From Sphingomonas trueperi (GTDB lineage: Bacteria; Pseudomonadota; Alphaproteobacteria; Sphingomonadales; Sphingomonadaceae): 64,000 nt of DNA. The translations under genes were made by a program, and so were the position numbers. Positions 35,277 through 42,823 of the stretch are shown in pieces (positions within the stretch are counted from its first letter, which is position 1; each line of letters starts with the position of its first letter). Below the pieces are notes generated by a model that was given only the letters and a program-made list of their open reading frames with translations, made no database searches and was not told the origin of the DNA. The stretch spans positions 1 to 64,000 of the forward strand of contig NZ_JAATJB010000006.1 of NCBI RefSeq assembly GCF_011927635.1, in the 5' to 3' direction.

Positions 35277-36199
35277 GCCTGTGCCCCCACCAGGTCGACG
35301 AAGATGTCCTCCAGGCTCGACTTGGACGTGTCGAGATCCTTGAAGGCGATGTTCAGGTCGTGCAGCTTGCGCAGCAGCGACGGGATGCCGGTGCGCTCGG
35401 CCTGCGCGTCGAAGGTGTAGCGCAGCCGGTGGCCGTCGTCGGTGAGGCTCAGCTGCCATTCGCCGAGTTCGGCGGGAATGGCGGCGAGCGGCTCGACCAG
35501 GCTGAGGTCCAGCTCGCGCTTGCCGAGCTTTTTCATCAGCGCGGTCTTTTCCTCGACCAGCAGCAGCTTGCCCCTGTTGATCACGCCCACCCGGTCGGCC
35601 ATTTCCTCGGCCTCCTCGATGTAATGCGTGGTCAGGATGATCGTGGTGCCGCGGTCGCGCAGGCGGCCGATCAGCTTCCACATGTCGCGGCGCAGTTCGA
35701 CGTCGACGCCCGCAGTGGGCTCGTCGAGGAACAGGATGTCCGGCTCGTGGCTGAGCGCCTTGGCGATCATCACCCGGCGCTTCATGCCGCCGGACAGCTC
35801 CATGATCTTGGCGTCGCGCTTGTCCCACAGCGACAGGTCCTTGAGGAGCTGGTCGCAATAAGCATGGTCCGGCGCCTTGCCGAACAGTCCGCGCGAATAG
35901 CGGGCGGCGGAGCCGACGCGCGAGAACATGTCGACCGCGATCTCCTGCGGCACCAGGCCGATCTTGGAGCGTGCCGCGCGCGGCTGGCGGATCGCGTCGT
36001 TCCCGTCGACCAGAATGGTGCCGGTGCTGGGAGTGACGATGCCGCAGATGATCGAGATGAGCGTGGTCTTGCCCGCGCCGTTGGGCCCGAGCAGGGCGAA
36101 GATCTCGCCGCGGTGGATGTCGAGATCGACATGGTCGAGCGCGGTATGGCCCGACGCGTAGGTCTTGGAGACCTGGCGTAGCGACAGGATGGGTTGCAT
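35273..36199 (-). CDS. ABC exporter ATP-binding protein (YadG-like)
   Basis: 308 residues. Walker A is [19 protein letters not shown], signature is [20 protein letters not shown], Walker B is [20 protein letters not shown], and the His switch is [15 protein letters not shown]-terminal extension of about 90 residues ([20 protein letters not shown]) is as in DrrA- and YadG-type exporters. It is the first gene of the two-gene operon with the permease. Upstream lies a large inverted repeat and then the DsbA-like gene. Confidence 0.94.
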   Translation of the reverse strand: MQPILSLRQVSKTYASGHTALDHVDLDIHRGEIFALLGPNGAGKTTLISIICGIVTPSTGTILVDGNDAIRQPRAARSKIGLVPQEIAVDMFSRVGSAARYSRGLFGKAPDHAYCDQLLKDLSLWDKRDAKIMELSGGMKRRVMIAKALSHEPDILFLDEPTAGVDVELRRDMWKLIGRLRDRGTTIILTTHYIEEAEEMADRVGVINRGKLLLVEEKTALMKKLGKRELDLSLVEPLAAIPAELGEWQLSLTDDGHRLRYTFDAQAERTGIPSLLRKLHDLNIAFKDLDTSKSSLEDIFVDLVGAQA

Positions 36200-36287
36200 G
36201 GAAATGGAGCCCCGGCCGGAAGGAGCCCGTTAGCTAGGGTGGCGTTCATCCTGGGGCAAGGTGCTCGAAGACGTTTGATTCGAAGCC

Positions 36288-36420
36288 GTTTCCTCGCCCG
36301 CCAGGGGGAGGTGTCAGGCGCAGCCCGACGAAGGGGGAGGAAGCGCGACGGCTCGAGATGTTCTGGCATCCTCCCCCTCCGTCGCCTTCGGCGCCACCTC
36401 CCCCCGGCGGGGGAGGAAAC
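36288..36420. repeat. Large imperfect inverted repeat
   Basis: The left arm (36288-36342) begins GTTTCCTCGCCCGCCAGGGG; the right arm (36368-36420) is its near reverse complement, ending CGGGGGAGGAAAC. The arms contain further C- and G-runs such as GGGGGAGG that can form nested stems. It lies between the ABC operon and the DsbA-like gene. Composition resembles the other repeats near 47.4 and 48.9 kb but the core sequence differs. Confidence 0.85.
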
Positions 36421-36444
36421 ACTTCCCGCTTTAGGTTGCGGAGG

Positions 36445-37209
36445 CTATTTCGTCTTCCGCGCGATCGCGACGGCGTCGACCAGCGCCTGATAGTCGCGCG
36501 CACCGTACAGGATCTGCTTGCCCACCACCCAGGCGGGCGTGCCGTTCATCGCCAGCTTGGCGCCGAGCCGGTGGTTGGCGTCGATTTCCTTGGCGACCGC
36601 ATCGCTGTTGGCGAGCTTCTGCGTTGCAGCCGGATCGAGCCCCGCCTTGGCGAGCGCGTCGCTGATCGTTGCGTTGCTGGGGCCCCCGCTGGCGAACAGC
36701 GCGTCGTGGAAGGCGCGGAACTTGCCCTGCTGGGCGGCGGCCAGAGCAAAGCGTGCGGCGACCACGCTCGCCTCGCCCAGCACCGGATATTCGCGATAGA
36801 CGATGCGGACATTCGGATCCTTGGCGATCAGTTCGGCCAGGCCCGGCAGGCTCGCGCGGCAATAGCCGCAGGCATAGTCCATGAACACGGTGACGGTGAC
36901 GTCGCCGTTGGGATTCCCTGCCCAGGCGCTGGCAAAGGGCGTGGTCAGCGCGGGCAGCGCAGCGGGCACGGATGCCTGCGCAGCTTCCTGGGACTTCGCC
37001 GCCTCGGCACTCTCCTGCTGCTGAAGCTTCTCCATCATGTCGCGCAGGATCGCCGGGTTCTCGAGCAGATAACCATGGACGATGCGCTCGACCTGCGCCT
37101 TGTTGCCGCCGATCCCCGGCAGCAGCGCCTGCAGCCCGAGCACCACCAGGCCACCGAGGACCGCGGCCAGCAGCAGCGCGCTGGCGAAAAAAAGCCTCGA
37201 TCGAGTCAT
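36445..37209 (-). CDS. DsbA-family thiol-disulfide oxidoreductase
   Basis: 254 residues: N-terminal membrane anchor or signal (LFFASALLLAAVLGGLVVLG), a helical dimerisation-like region (VERIVHGYLLENPAILRDMM), then the thioredoxin-fold domain with active site DYACGYCRASLP, the cis-Pro loop near MNGTPAWVVGKQIL. This is the DsbG/ScsC/BdbD-like layout. Its start overlaps the stop of the M48 protease gene by one base (TAATG), so the two are co-expressed, linking disulfide handling with outer-membrane assembly quality control. Confidence 0.9.
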   Translation of the reverse strand: MTRSRLFFASALLLAAVLGGLVVLGLQALLPGIGGNKAQVERIVHGYLLENPAILRDMMEKLQQQESAEAAKSQEAAQASVPAALPALTTPFASAWAGNPNGDVTVTVFMDYACGYCRASLPGLAELIAKDPNVRIVYREYPVLGEASVVAARFALAAAQQGKFRAFHDALFASGGPSNATISDALAKAGLDPAATQKLANSDAVAKEIDANHRLGAKLAMNGTPAWVVGKQILYGARDYQALVDAVAIARKTK

Positions 37210-38588
37210 TACTGGAGGTTGCGTCCCTTGTTGCGCTTGTCGTCCTTCATTGCCTGTTCGGAGACCATCGCGATGTCCTGCGCGCGGATCCATTCGGGCG
37301 AGCCCTGCGGCAGTCCGCCCATCGCCCGCCGCGCGCTGACCATCGCGGTGCGCGCGTCGCCGATCAGGTTGGCGCGCTCGGCGGTGGCGAGTGCGGTGCG
37401 CGGCTCGTCGCCCTCGCGATCATAGACGGTGCCGAGGTTGATCCAGGCGAAGGGATTGTCGCGGTCGCGCGTCAGCGAATCGCGCAGCACCTGCTCGGCT
37501 TCCTTGAGGTTTGCCTTGTCCTCGGTCGCGACCAGTGCGTGGCCGAAGGTGCTGGCGATCAGCGGGGAGTTGTTCGAGAGCTGCGTCGCCTTGCGCAGCG
37601 GATCGAGCGAGGCCTGGGGCTGGCCCGATTCGAGCAGGATCTGCCCCTGCAGCTCGAGGAAATAGGGATCATTGGGTGCCAGCTTGACCAGCGCCGCCGT
37701 CTCGGCCGCCGCCTGCTCGGGGTAACCGGATTGGTGATAGGCATAGGCGCGCGCATAATGCGCCGGGATCGACTGGTCGCTTAAGGGGTAGATCCGCAGC
37801 GTCTTCTTGGGATCGTTGGTATAGCCGCGCAGCTTCGCCTGGACGCGCTTGAAGCGGCGCTCGAGATCGGGGTCGAGCGGCTTGGTCCAGTTGGGCGAGC
37901 CTTCGAGGTCGGCCTTCAGCGTCTGGACGCGATCCTGCGACATCGGGTGGGTCTGCGCGAAGGGATCGACCTCGGGATCGGTGCTGTAATAGCCGTAGCG
38001 GTGCATTTCCTGGGTCAGCTTCTCGAAGAAGCCGAGCATGCCCTTGCCCGAAATGCCCGCGGTGTTGAGGAAGCGCACGCCGGCGGCGTCGGCCGAGGAT
38101 TCCTGGACGCGGCTATAGGCGAGATACTTGCCGATCGCGGCGCGCTGACCGGCCATCAGGATGCCGGTGCCGGCCTCGGCCGAGCCCGCCGCCATCGCTG
38201 CTGCGCCGAGCAGCAGGCTGAGGATCGAGATGTTGCCATAGCCGCCGTCGCGCTGGAACACCGCGTGCCCCCCGACGATATGGCCGATTTCGTGGGCGAC
38301 GACGCCCTGGACCTGGTTGGCGGTGTCGGCCGCATCGATCAGGCCGGAATTGACATAGACGATCTGCCCCCCTGCCACGAAGGCGTTGATCGAGGGATCG
38401 CCGATCAGCACCACCTTCCCGTTGGCGGGGTTGAGCCCGGCGGCGGCGAACAAGGGCTTGGCCATGTCGGCCAGCAGCGCTTCGGTTTCGGCGTCACGGA
38501 GCACCGACTGCGCCATTGCCGGGCGCGACGCGAACGATGCGAGGCACAGCATCGCGAGCAGCGTGGCCAATCGGTGGATGCGCGCCAT
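37209..38588 (-). CDS. M48 metalloprotease with TPR region (BepA-like)
   Basis: 459 residues: signal peptide (ATLLAMLCLASFASRPAMA), then a zinc protease domain with VVAHEIGHIVGGHAVFQ (HEIGH at residues 99-103) and the third ligand in RVQESSADAAGVRFL, then TPR-like repeats (YARAYAYHQSGYPEQAAAET; PNDPYFLELQGQILLESGQP). BepA-type proteins are periplasmic and process or degrade stalled outer-membrane proteins such as LptD and BamA. It precedes and overlaps the DsbA-like gene by one base; LptD maturation also needs disulfide formation, which makes the pairing sensible. Confidence 0.93.
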   Translation of the reverse strand: MARIHRLATLLAMLCLASFASRPAMAQSVLRDAETEALLADMAKPLFAAAGLNPANGKVVLIGDPSINAFVAGGQIVYVNSGLIDAADTANQVQGVVAHEIGHIVGGHAVFQRDGGYGNISILSLLLGAAAMAAGSAEAGTGILMAGQRAAIGKYLAYSRVQESSADAAGVRFLNTAGISGKGMLGFFEKLTQEMHRYGYYSTDPEVDPFAQTHPMSQDRVQTLKADLEGSPNWTKPLDPDLERRFKRVQAKLRGYTNDPKKTLRIYPLSDQSIPAHYARAYAYHQSGYPEQAAAETAALVKLAPNDPYFLELQGQILLESGQPQASLDPLRKATQLSNNSPLIASTFGHALVATEDKANLKEAEQVLRDSLTRDRDNPFAWINLGTVYDREGDEPRTALATAERANLIGDARTAMVSARRAMGGLPQGSPEWIRAQDIAMVSEQAMKDDKRNKGRNLQ

Positions 38589-38655
38589 GATCCTACTCCC
38601 GGGGACTCGTTCGAAGGGCTGCCCTGGCAACAACGCCCTTAACCTACACTGAAAG

Positions 38656-38688
38656 CCCCCGGCGCGACCGGGCTGGTCGCGCCGGGGA
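38656..38688 (-). terminator. Strong hairpin after rne
   Basis: CCCCGGCGCGACC (38657-38669) pairs exactly with GGTCGCGCCGGGG (38675-38687) around a 5-base loop. On the minus strand it is followed by GGCTTTC. It lies just downstream of the rne stop codon. Confidence 0.75.
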
Positions 38689-38694
38689 ACTTGC

Positions 38695-41349
38695 TCAGGC
38701 GCCGAAGGTCCGCTGCCACCAGCCGCGACGGGGCTGGCCGTCCTCGGCCGAGGCTTCCTCGGCGGCCGGTTCTTCGGCTGCCGGGGTCACGCCCTGTGCG
38801 ACCGGTGCCTCCACGGCGGGTGCCTCGGGGGCCGCTTCGGTGGCGACGTCCGCCTTCTTGCGGCGGGTGCGCTTGGGCTTGGCAGGCGCTTCCTCGGCGG
38901 GCACCTCGACAGCAGCCGGCGCGGCTTCCGCCTCAACGTCTGCCTTCTTGCGGCGGGTGCGCTTCGGCTTGGCCGGCGCTTCTTCGGCGGGTGCCTCGAC
39001 GGCGGCCGGAGCGGCCTCCGCTTCGACGTCCGCCTTCTTGCGACGGGTGCGCTTCGGCTTGGCCGGGGCTTCCGGCTCGGCCTCTACCTCTGCCGGGGCA
39101 GGGGCTGCTTCGGCGACGGGCTCGGGGGCGGCGACAGGCGCTTCGGCCTCGTCGGCCTCCCCAGCATCGTCGGCTGCCTGCTCGGTACCCTCTTCACCGG
39201 CACCGCGACGGCCGCCGCGACGGCCGCGACGACGGCGCTTGCGGTTGCGCTCGCCTTCCTCGCGCTGGGCTGCGGTTTCCTCGGTCTCGGCAGTCGCCTC
39301 GACTTCGGCCGGCTCGGCCTCGTCTGCCTCGACGTCCCCCTCGGCGCCTTCGGTCTCGACCTGTTCGTCCTGACCGGCTTCGCCTTCCTCGCGACCTCGG
39401 CGGCCACGACCACGACGGCGGCGGCGACGCTTGCCGCGACCTTCGCCCTCGCGGTCACCACGCTCCGGACGTTCGCCACGCTCGCGCGGCTCGGCGGCTT
39501 CGGCTTCCGCCTCGGCTTCGAGCTCTTCTTCCTCTTCCTCGATCTCCTCGACGAAGTCCTCTTCCGGCTCCTCGAGCAGCGGCTCGATCTTGGGCGCATA
39601 GGCCGGCGGCGGGCCCGAGGCCTCCACCGTCATCCGCGCGCCTTCCAGCTCGCCGTCCGCCTCGACCTCGACCAGCACGCCGTAGCGATCCTCGATCTCG
39701 GCCAGTTCGCTGCGCTTCTTGTTGAGCACGTAGAAGGCCGCTTCCTGGCTGGCGCGCAGCAGAATCTGCGAACCGCGGCCGCGGGCGGCCTCGTCCTCGA
39801 TCATGCGCAGCGCCGACAGGCCCGCCGACGAGGCGGTGCGGACCAGGCCGGTGCCCTCGCAATGCGGGCAGGTGCGGGTGGAGGCCTCGAGCACGCCGGT
39901 GCGCAGGCGCTGGCGGCTCATTTCCATCAGGCCGAAGGGCGAGATGCGGCCGACCTGGATGCGGGCGCGATCGTTCTTCAGCGCCTCCTTCATCGCCTTC
40001 TCGACCTTACGGACGTTGGACGAATGGTCCATGTCGATGAAGTCGATCACGACCAGGCCCGCCATGTCGCGCAGGCGGAGCTGGCGAGCGATTTCCTGGG
40101 CGGCCTCGAGGTTGGTCGCGGTCGCGGTCTGCTCGATATTGTGCTCGCGCGTCGAACGGCCCGAGTTGATGTCGATCGAGACGAGCGCCTCGGTCGGGTT
40201 GATCACGAGATAGCCGCCGGACTTGAGCTGCACCACCGGGTGGTACATCGCCGACAGCTGCTCCTCGACCCCGGCGCGCTGGAACAGCGGCACCGCATCG
40301 GCATATTGGCGCACCTTGCGGGCATGGCTCGGCATCAGGAGCTTCATGAAGTCCTTGGCCTGGCGATAGCCTTCCTCGCCCTCGACGATCACCTCGTCGA
40401 TGTCGCGATTGTAGATGTCGCGGATCGCCCGCTTCATCAGGTCGCTGTCGCCATAGACGAGCGCGGGCGCGGACGAGGTCAGCGTCTTCTCGCGAATCTC
40501 GTCCCACAGGCGGGCGAGATAGTCGAAGTCGCGCTTGATCTCGGTCTTGGTGCGCTGGAGGCCGGCGGTGCGGACGATGCAGCCCATCGAGGCGGGCAGC
40601 TTGAGGTCCGCCATGATGGCCTTGAGGCGCTTGCGATCGGCCGCCGAGTTGATCTTGCGCGAGATGCCGCCGCCATGCGCGGTGTTCGGCATCAGCACGC
40701 AGTAGCGGCCGGCGAGGCTGAGATAGGTGGTCAGCGCCGCGCCCTTGTTGCCGCGCTCTTCCTTGACGACCTGGACCAGCAGCACCTGACGCCTACGGAT
40801 CACGTCCTGGATCTTGTAGCGGCGGCGCAGGTTCATGCGGCGCTGGCGCAGCGCCTCCGCCTCGTCGCCATTGCCGCCACGACCGCGACGGCGGCGGCCG
40901 CCCTGCGGCGCGTCTTCGCCTTCCGCGGCTTCCTCGTCGTCATGCGCACGCTCGACCATCTCGACGCCGTCTTCATGGTCGTCGTGATCATGGTCGTCGT
41001 GATCGTGGCGATCGTCGTCGTCATCCCCATCGGCTTCGCGCAGCGCGGCTTCCTGCGCGGCATGCTCGGCCTCTTCGCGCAGCAGGGCTTCGCGATCTTC
41101 CTTGGGAATCTGGTAATAGTCGGGATGGATTTCCGAGAAGGCGAGGAAGCCGTGGCGGTTGCCGCCGTAATCGACAAAGGCCGCCTGCAGCGACGGTTCG
41201 ACGCGGGTCACCTTCGCGAGATAGATATTGCCCTTGAGCTGCTTGCGCTCAGCGGACTCGAAGTCAAATTCCTCGATTCGATTCCCTTTGACGACGGCCA
41301 CGCGGGTTTCCTCCCGGTGGCGTGCGTCGATCAGCATACGCATGGTCAT
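38695..41349 (-). CDS. rne: Ribonuclease E/G
   Basis: 884 residues. RNase E is the main endoribonuclease of mRNA decay and rRNA/tRNA processing. Here: S1 domain start (ATRVEPSLQAAFVDYGGNRH region), an Asp/His-rich and Arg-rich insertion in the S1 domain (about residues 80-178, HDHDDHDHDDHEDG), RNase H-like and 5'-sensor regions, catalytic DNase I-like part with SIDINSGRST and VVIDFIDMDHSSN, and the Zn-link CPHCEGTGLV. The C-terminal third is a disordered acidic/basic scaffold containing three copies of a KPKRTRRKKADVEAEAAP unit. The ATG at 41349 has a GGAG site; upstream is a long 5' leader. Confidence 0.93.
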   Translation of the reverse strand: MTMRMLIDARHREETRVAVVKGNRIEEFDFESAERKQLKGNIYLAKVTRVEPSLQAAFVDYGGNRHGFLAFSEIHPDYYQIPKEDREALLREEAEHAAQEAALREADGDDDDDRHDHDDHDHDDHEDGVEMVERAHDDEEAAEGEDAPQGGRRRRGRGGNGDEAEALRQRRMNLRRRYKIQDVIRRRQVLLVQVVKEERGNKGAALTTYLSLAGRYCVLMPNTAHGGGISRKINSAADRKRLKAIMADLKLPASMGCIVRTAGLQRTKTEIKRDFDYLARLWDEIREKTLTSSAPALVYGDSDLMKRAIRDIYNRDIDEVIVEGEEGYRQAKDFMKLLMPSHARKVRQYADAVPLFQRAGVEEQLSAMYHPVVQLKSGGYLVINPTEALVSIDINSGRSTREHNIEQTATATNLEAAQEIARQLRLRDMAGLVVIDFIDMDHSSNVRKVEKAMKEALKNDRARIQVGRISPFGLMEMSRQRLRTGVLEASTRTCPHCEGTGLVRTASSAGLSALRMIEDEAARGRGSQILLRASQEAAFYVLNKKRSELAEIEDRYGVLVEVEADGELEGARMTVEASGPPPAYAPKIEPLLEEPEEDFVEEIEEEEEELEAEAEAEAAEPRERGERPERGDREGEGRGKRRRRRRGRGRRGREEGEAGQDEQVETEGAEGDVEADEAEPAEVEATAETEETAAQREEGERNRKRRRRGRRGGRRGAGEEGTEQAADDAGEADEAEAPVAAPEPVAEAAPAPAEVEAEPEAPAKPKRTRRKKADVEAEAAPAAVEAPAEEAPAKPKRTRRKKADVEAEAAPAAVEVPAEEAPAKPKRTRRKKADVATEAAPEAPAVEAPVAQGVTPAAEEPAAEEASAEDGQPRRGWWQRTFGA
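38839..39075. repeat. 90-bp tandem repeat within rne
   Basis: About 2.7 copies of a 90-bp unit. Copies start near 38849, 38939 and 39029, each reading GCCTTCTTGCGGCGGGTGCG with single mismatches. They encode a 30-residue unit combining a basic KRTRRKK cluster with an acidic/Ala-Pro stretch in the RNase E scaffold region. Confidence 0.85.
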
Positions 41350-41851
41350 TGATGATTCTCCGGGCGCGCCGGCACAGTTCCTCGAGGGAATGGGGCGCGA
41401 GCGCGCGATACAAGAAGCGCCCCAGACGATCGGCGAGGCCGATCCGGGTGGCGCGGGTTTCAAAAACTGCTGTTGCTGCACGGGCACGAGCGGACCAGCG
41501 GTCCCCTTGCTCCACCATCGCCACGCTGCCGGCCGCGAAGGCCTGGCGATGCGGACGGTGGGGAAATTGCCTCATGCGAACGTCAACCTGAACTGTCGCG
41601 ACAAAAGAAGCGTCGCGTGCCTGATCCGGCGCAGTGCCGGAAGCATATCCTGCCTAGCACCGCTGTGTCGTTGCGGCAACCGGCTCGGCTTTGGAAGATT
41701 TGGGTCCCCCGAGCGCCAAAAAGCATTTGGGAGGATTTCGATCCCTCGCCGTAGCAAATGGTTCTTCGCATCCGGTTAACCAAGTCCTTCGCCTCCATTT
41801 GGAGGCTGGACCGGTCGGGGGCGGGCGCGGCATAGCGAGGCCGTGTCCTGG
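41350..41851. other. Divergent region between rne and the amidase gene
   Basis: About 500 bases with no convincing gene. It must hold the long rne leader on the minus strand and the amidase promoter on the plus strand. A perfect 7-bp stem, GCCTCCA (41791-41797) and TGGAGGC (41800-41806), lies 45 bases before the amidase start. RNase E leaders often mediate autoregulation; no specific element is recognised here. Confidence 0.55.
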
Positions 41852-42745
41852 ATGCTGTTCCTGCTCGCCGGCTGGCTGACCGGTCTGCCCGGCTGGATCT
41901 GCCTTGCCGAGCGCGTGCGGGTGGAAGAGGGCGCGCTGATCGTGCCCCTCGAGGGCGAGGCGGGCCCGCGCTTCGCCTGGCGCGTGGAGGCCTATAGCGT
42001 CAGCCTCGCGATGCCCGAACCGGTGGCAGCCAAGGGGGCGCCGCTGCCGCGCGTGCAGGGTGCGGCCGGGCTGCCGCTGGTGGTGCTCGATCCCGGCCAT
42101 GGCGGGCGTGATCCCGGTGCGCCGGGTGTCGACGGCATCACCGAAAAGGCACTGACGCTCGAAGCCGCGCGTGCGATCCGCGACGCGCTGCTCGCCTCGG
42201 GCCGCGTCCGCGTGGCGATGACGCGCGATAGCGATTCGTTCGTGCCGCTGCAGCAGCGTGCCGATATCGGCCGCCGGCTGGGCGCGGCGCTGTTCCTGTC
42301 GCTCCACTGCGACAGCGCGGCCGATCCGCTGGCGGCGGGTGGCACGTTCTACACACTGTCCGAAGTCGCCTCGGACAAGGAAGCGGCGCGGATGGCGGCG
42401 CGCGAGAATCGCGCGGACCTGCTCGCCGGCGTCGATCTGGGGAGCGAGCGTGCCGATATCGCCTCGCTGCTGATCGATCTCGCTCAGCGCCGCACCATGG
42501 CGGTGTCCGCGCGCTATGCCGACCTGCTCGCCCGCGAGGTAGCGCCGGCGATGCGGCTGCATGCCCGGCCCCGGCGCATGGCGGCGCTGATGGTGCTCAA
42601 GGCGCCCGACATGCCCTCGGTGCTGTTCGAGCTCGGCTATGTCTCCAATGCCGAGGATGCGCAGGCGCTCGGCTCGGTGGAGGCGCGCGCACGGCTCGCC
42701 GCAGCGGTGCGGCGGGCGACCGAAATCTTCCTCGCCACGCGCTGA
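41852..42745 (+). CDS. N-acetylmuramoyl-L-alanine amidase (Amidase_3)
   Basis: 297 residues. A hydrophobic start (LFLLAGWLTGLPGWICLA) is followed by a roughly 50-residue lead and the Amidase_3 domain: VVLDPGHGGRDPGAPG (zinc His), the Glu of ITEKALTLEAARAI, LFLSLHCDSAAD (zinc His), and the catalytic Glu in PSVLFELGYVSNAEDAQ. It cleaves between MurNAc and the stem peptide in the periplasm, typically at cell separation. It lies 78 bases before mrcA on the same strand, so cell-wall cutting and synthesis are likely co-expressed. I chose ATG 41852 because GAGG fits its spacing; GTG 41843 is possible. Confidence 0.9.
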   Translation: MLFLLAGWLTGLPGWICLAERVRVEEGALIVPLEGEAGPRFAWRVEAYSVSLAMPEPVAAKGAPLPRVQGAAGLPLVVLDPGHGGRDPGAPGVDGITEKALTLEAARAIRDALLASGRVRVAMTRDSDSFVPLQQRADIGRRLGAALFLSLHCDSAADPLAAGGTFYTLSEVASDKEAARMAARENRADLLAGVDLGSERADIASLLIDLAQRRTMAVSARYADLLAREVAPAMRLHARPRRMAALMVLKAPDMPSVLFELGYVSNAEDAQALGSVEARARLAAAVRRATEIFLATR

Positions 42746-42823
42746 CGCGGGAAGCTGGATTGAGATAGGCGCCGGGCGCGGCTCCCTTTCTTCCGCCCGA
42801 AAAGGTGCTACACCGCGCGCCGC

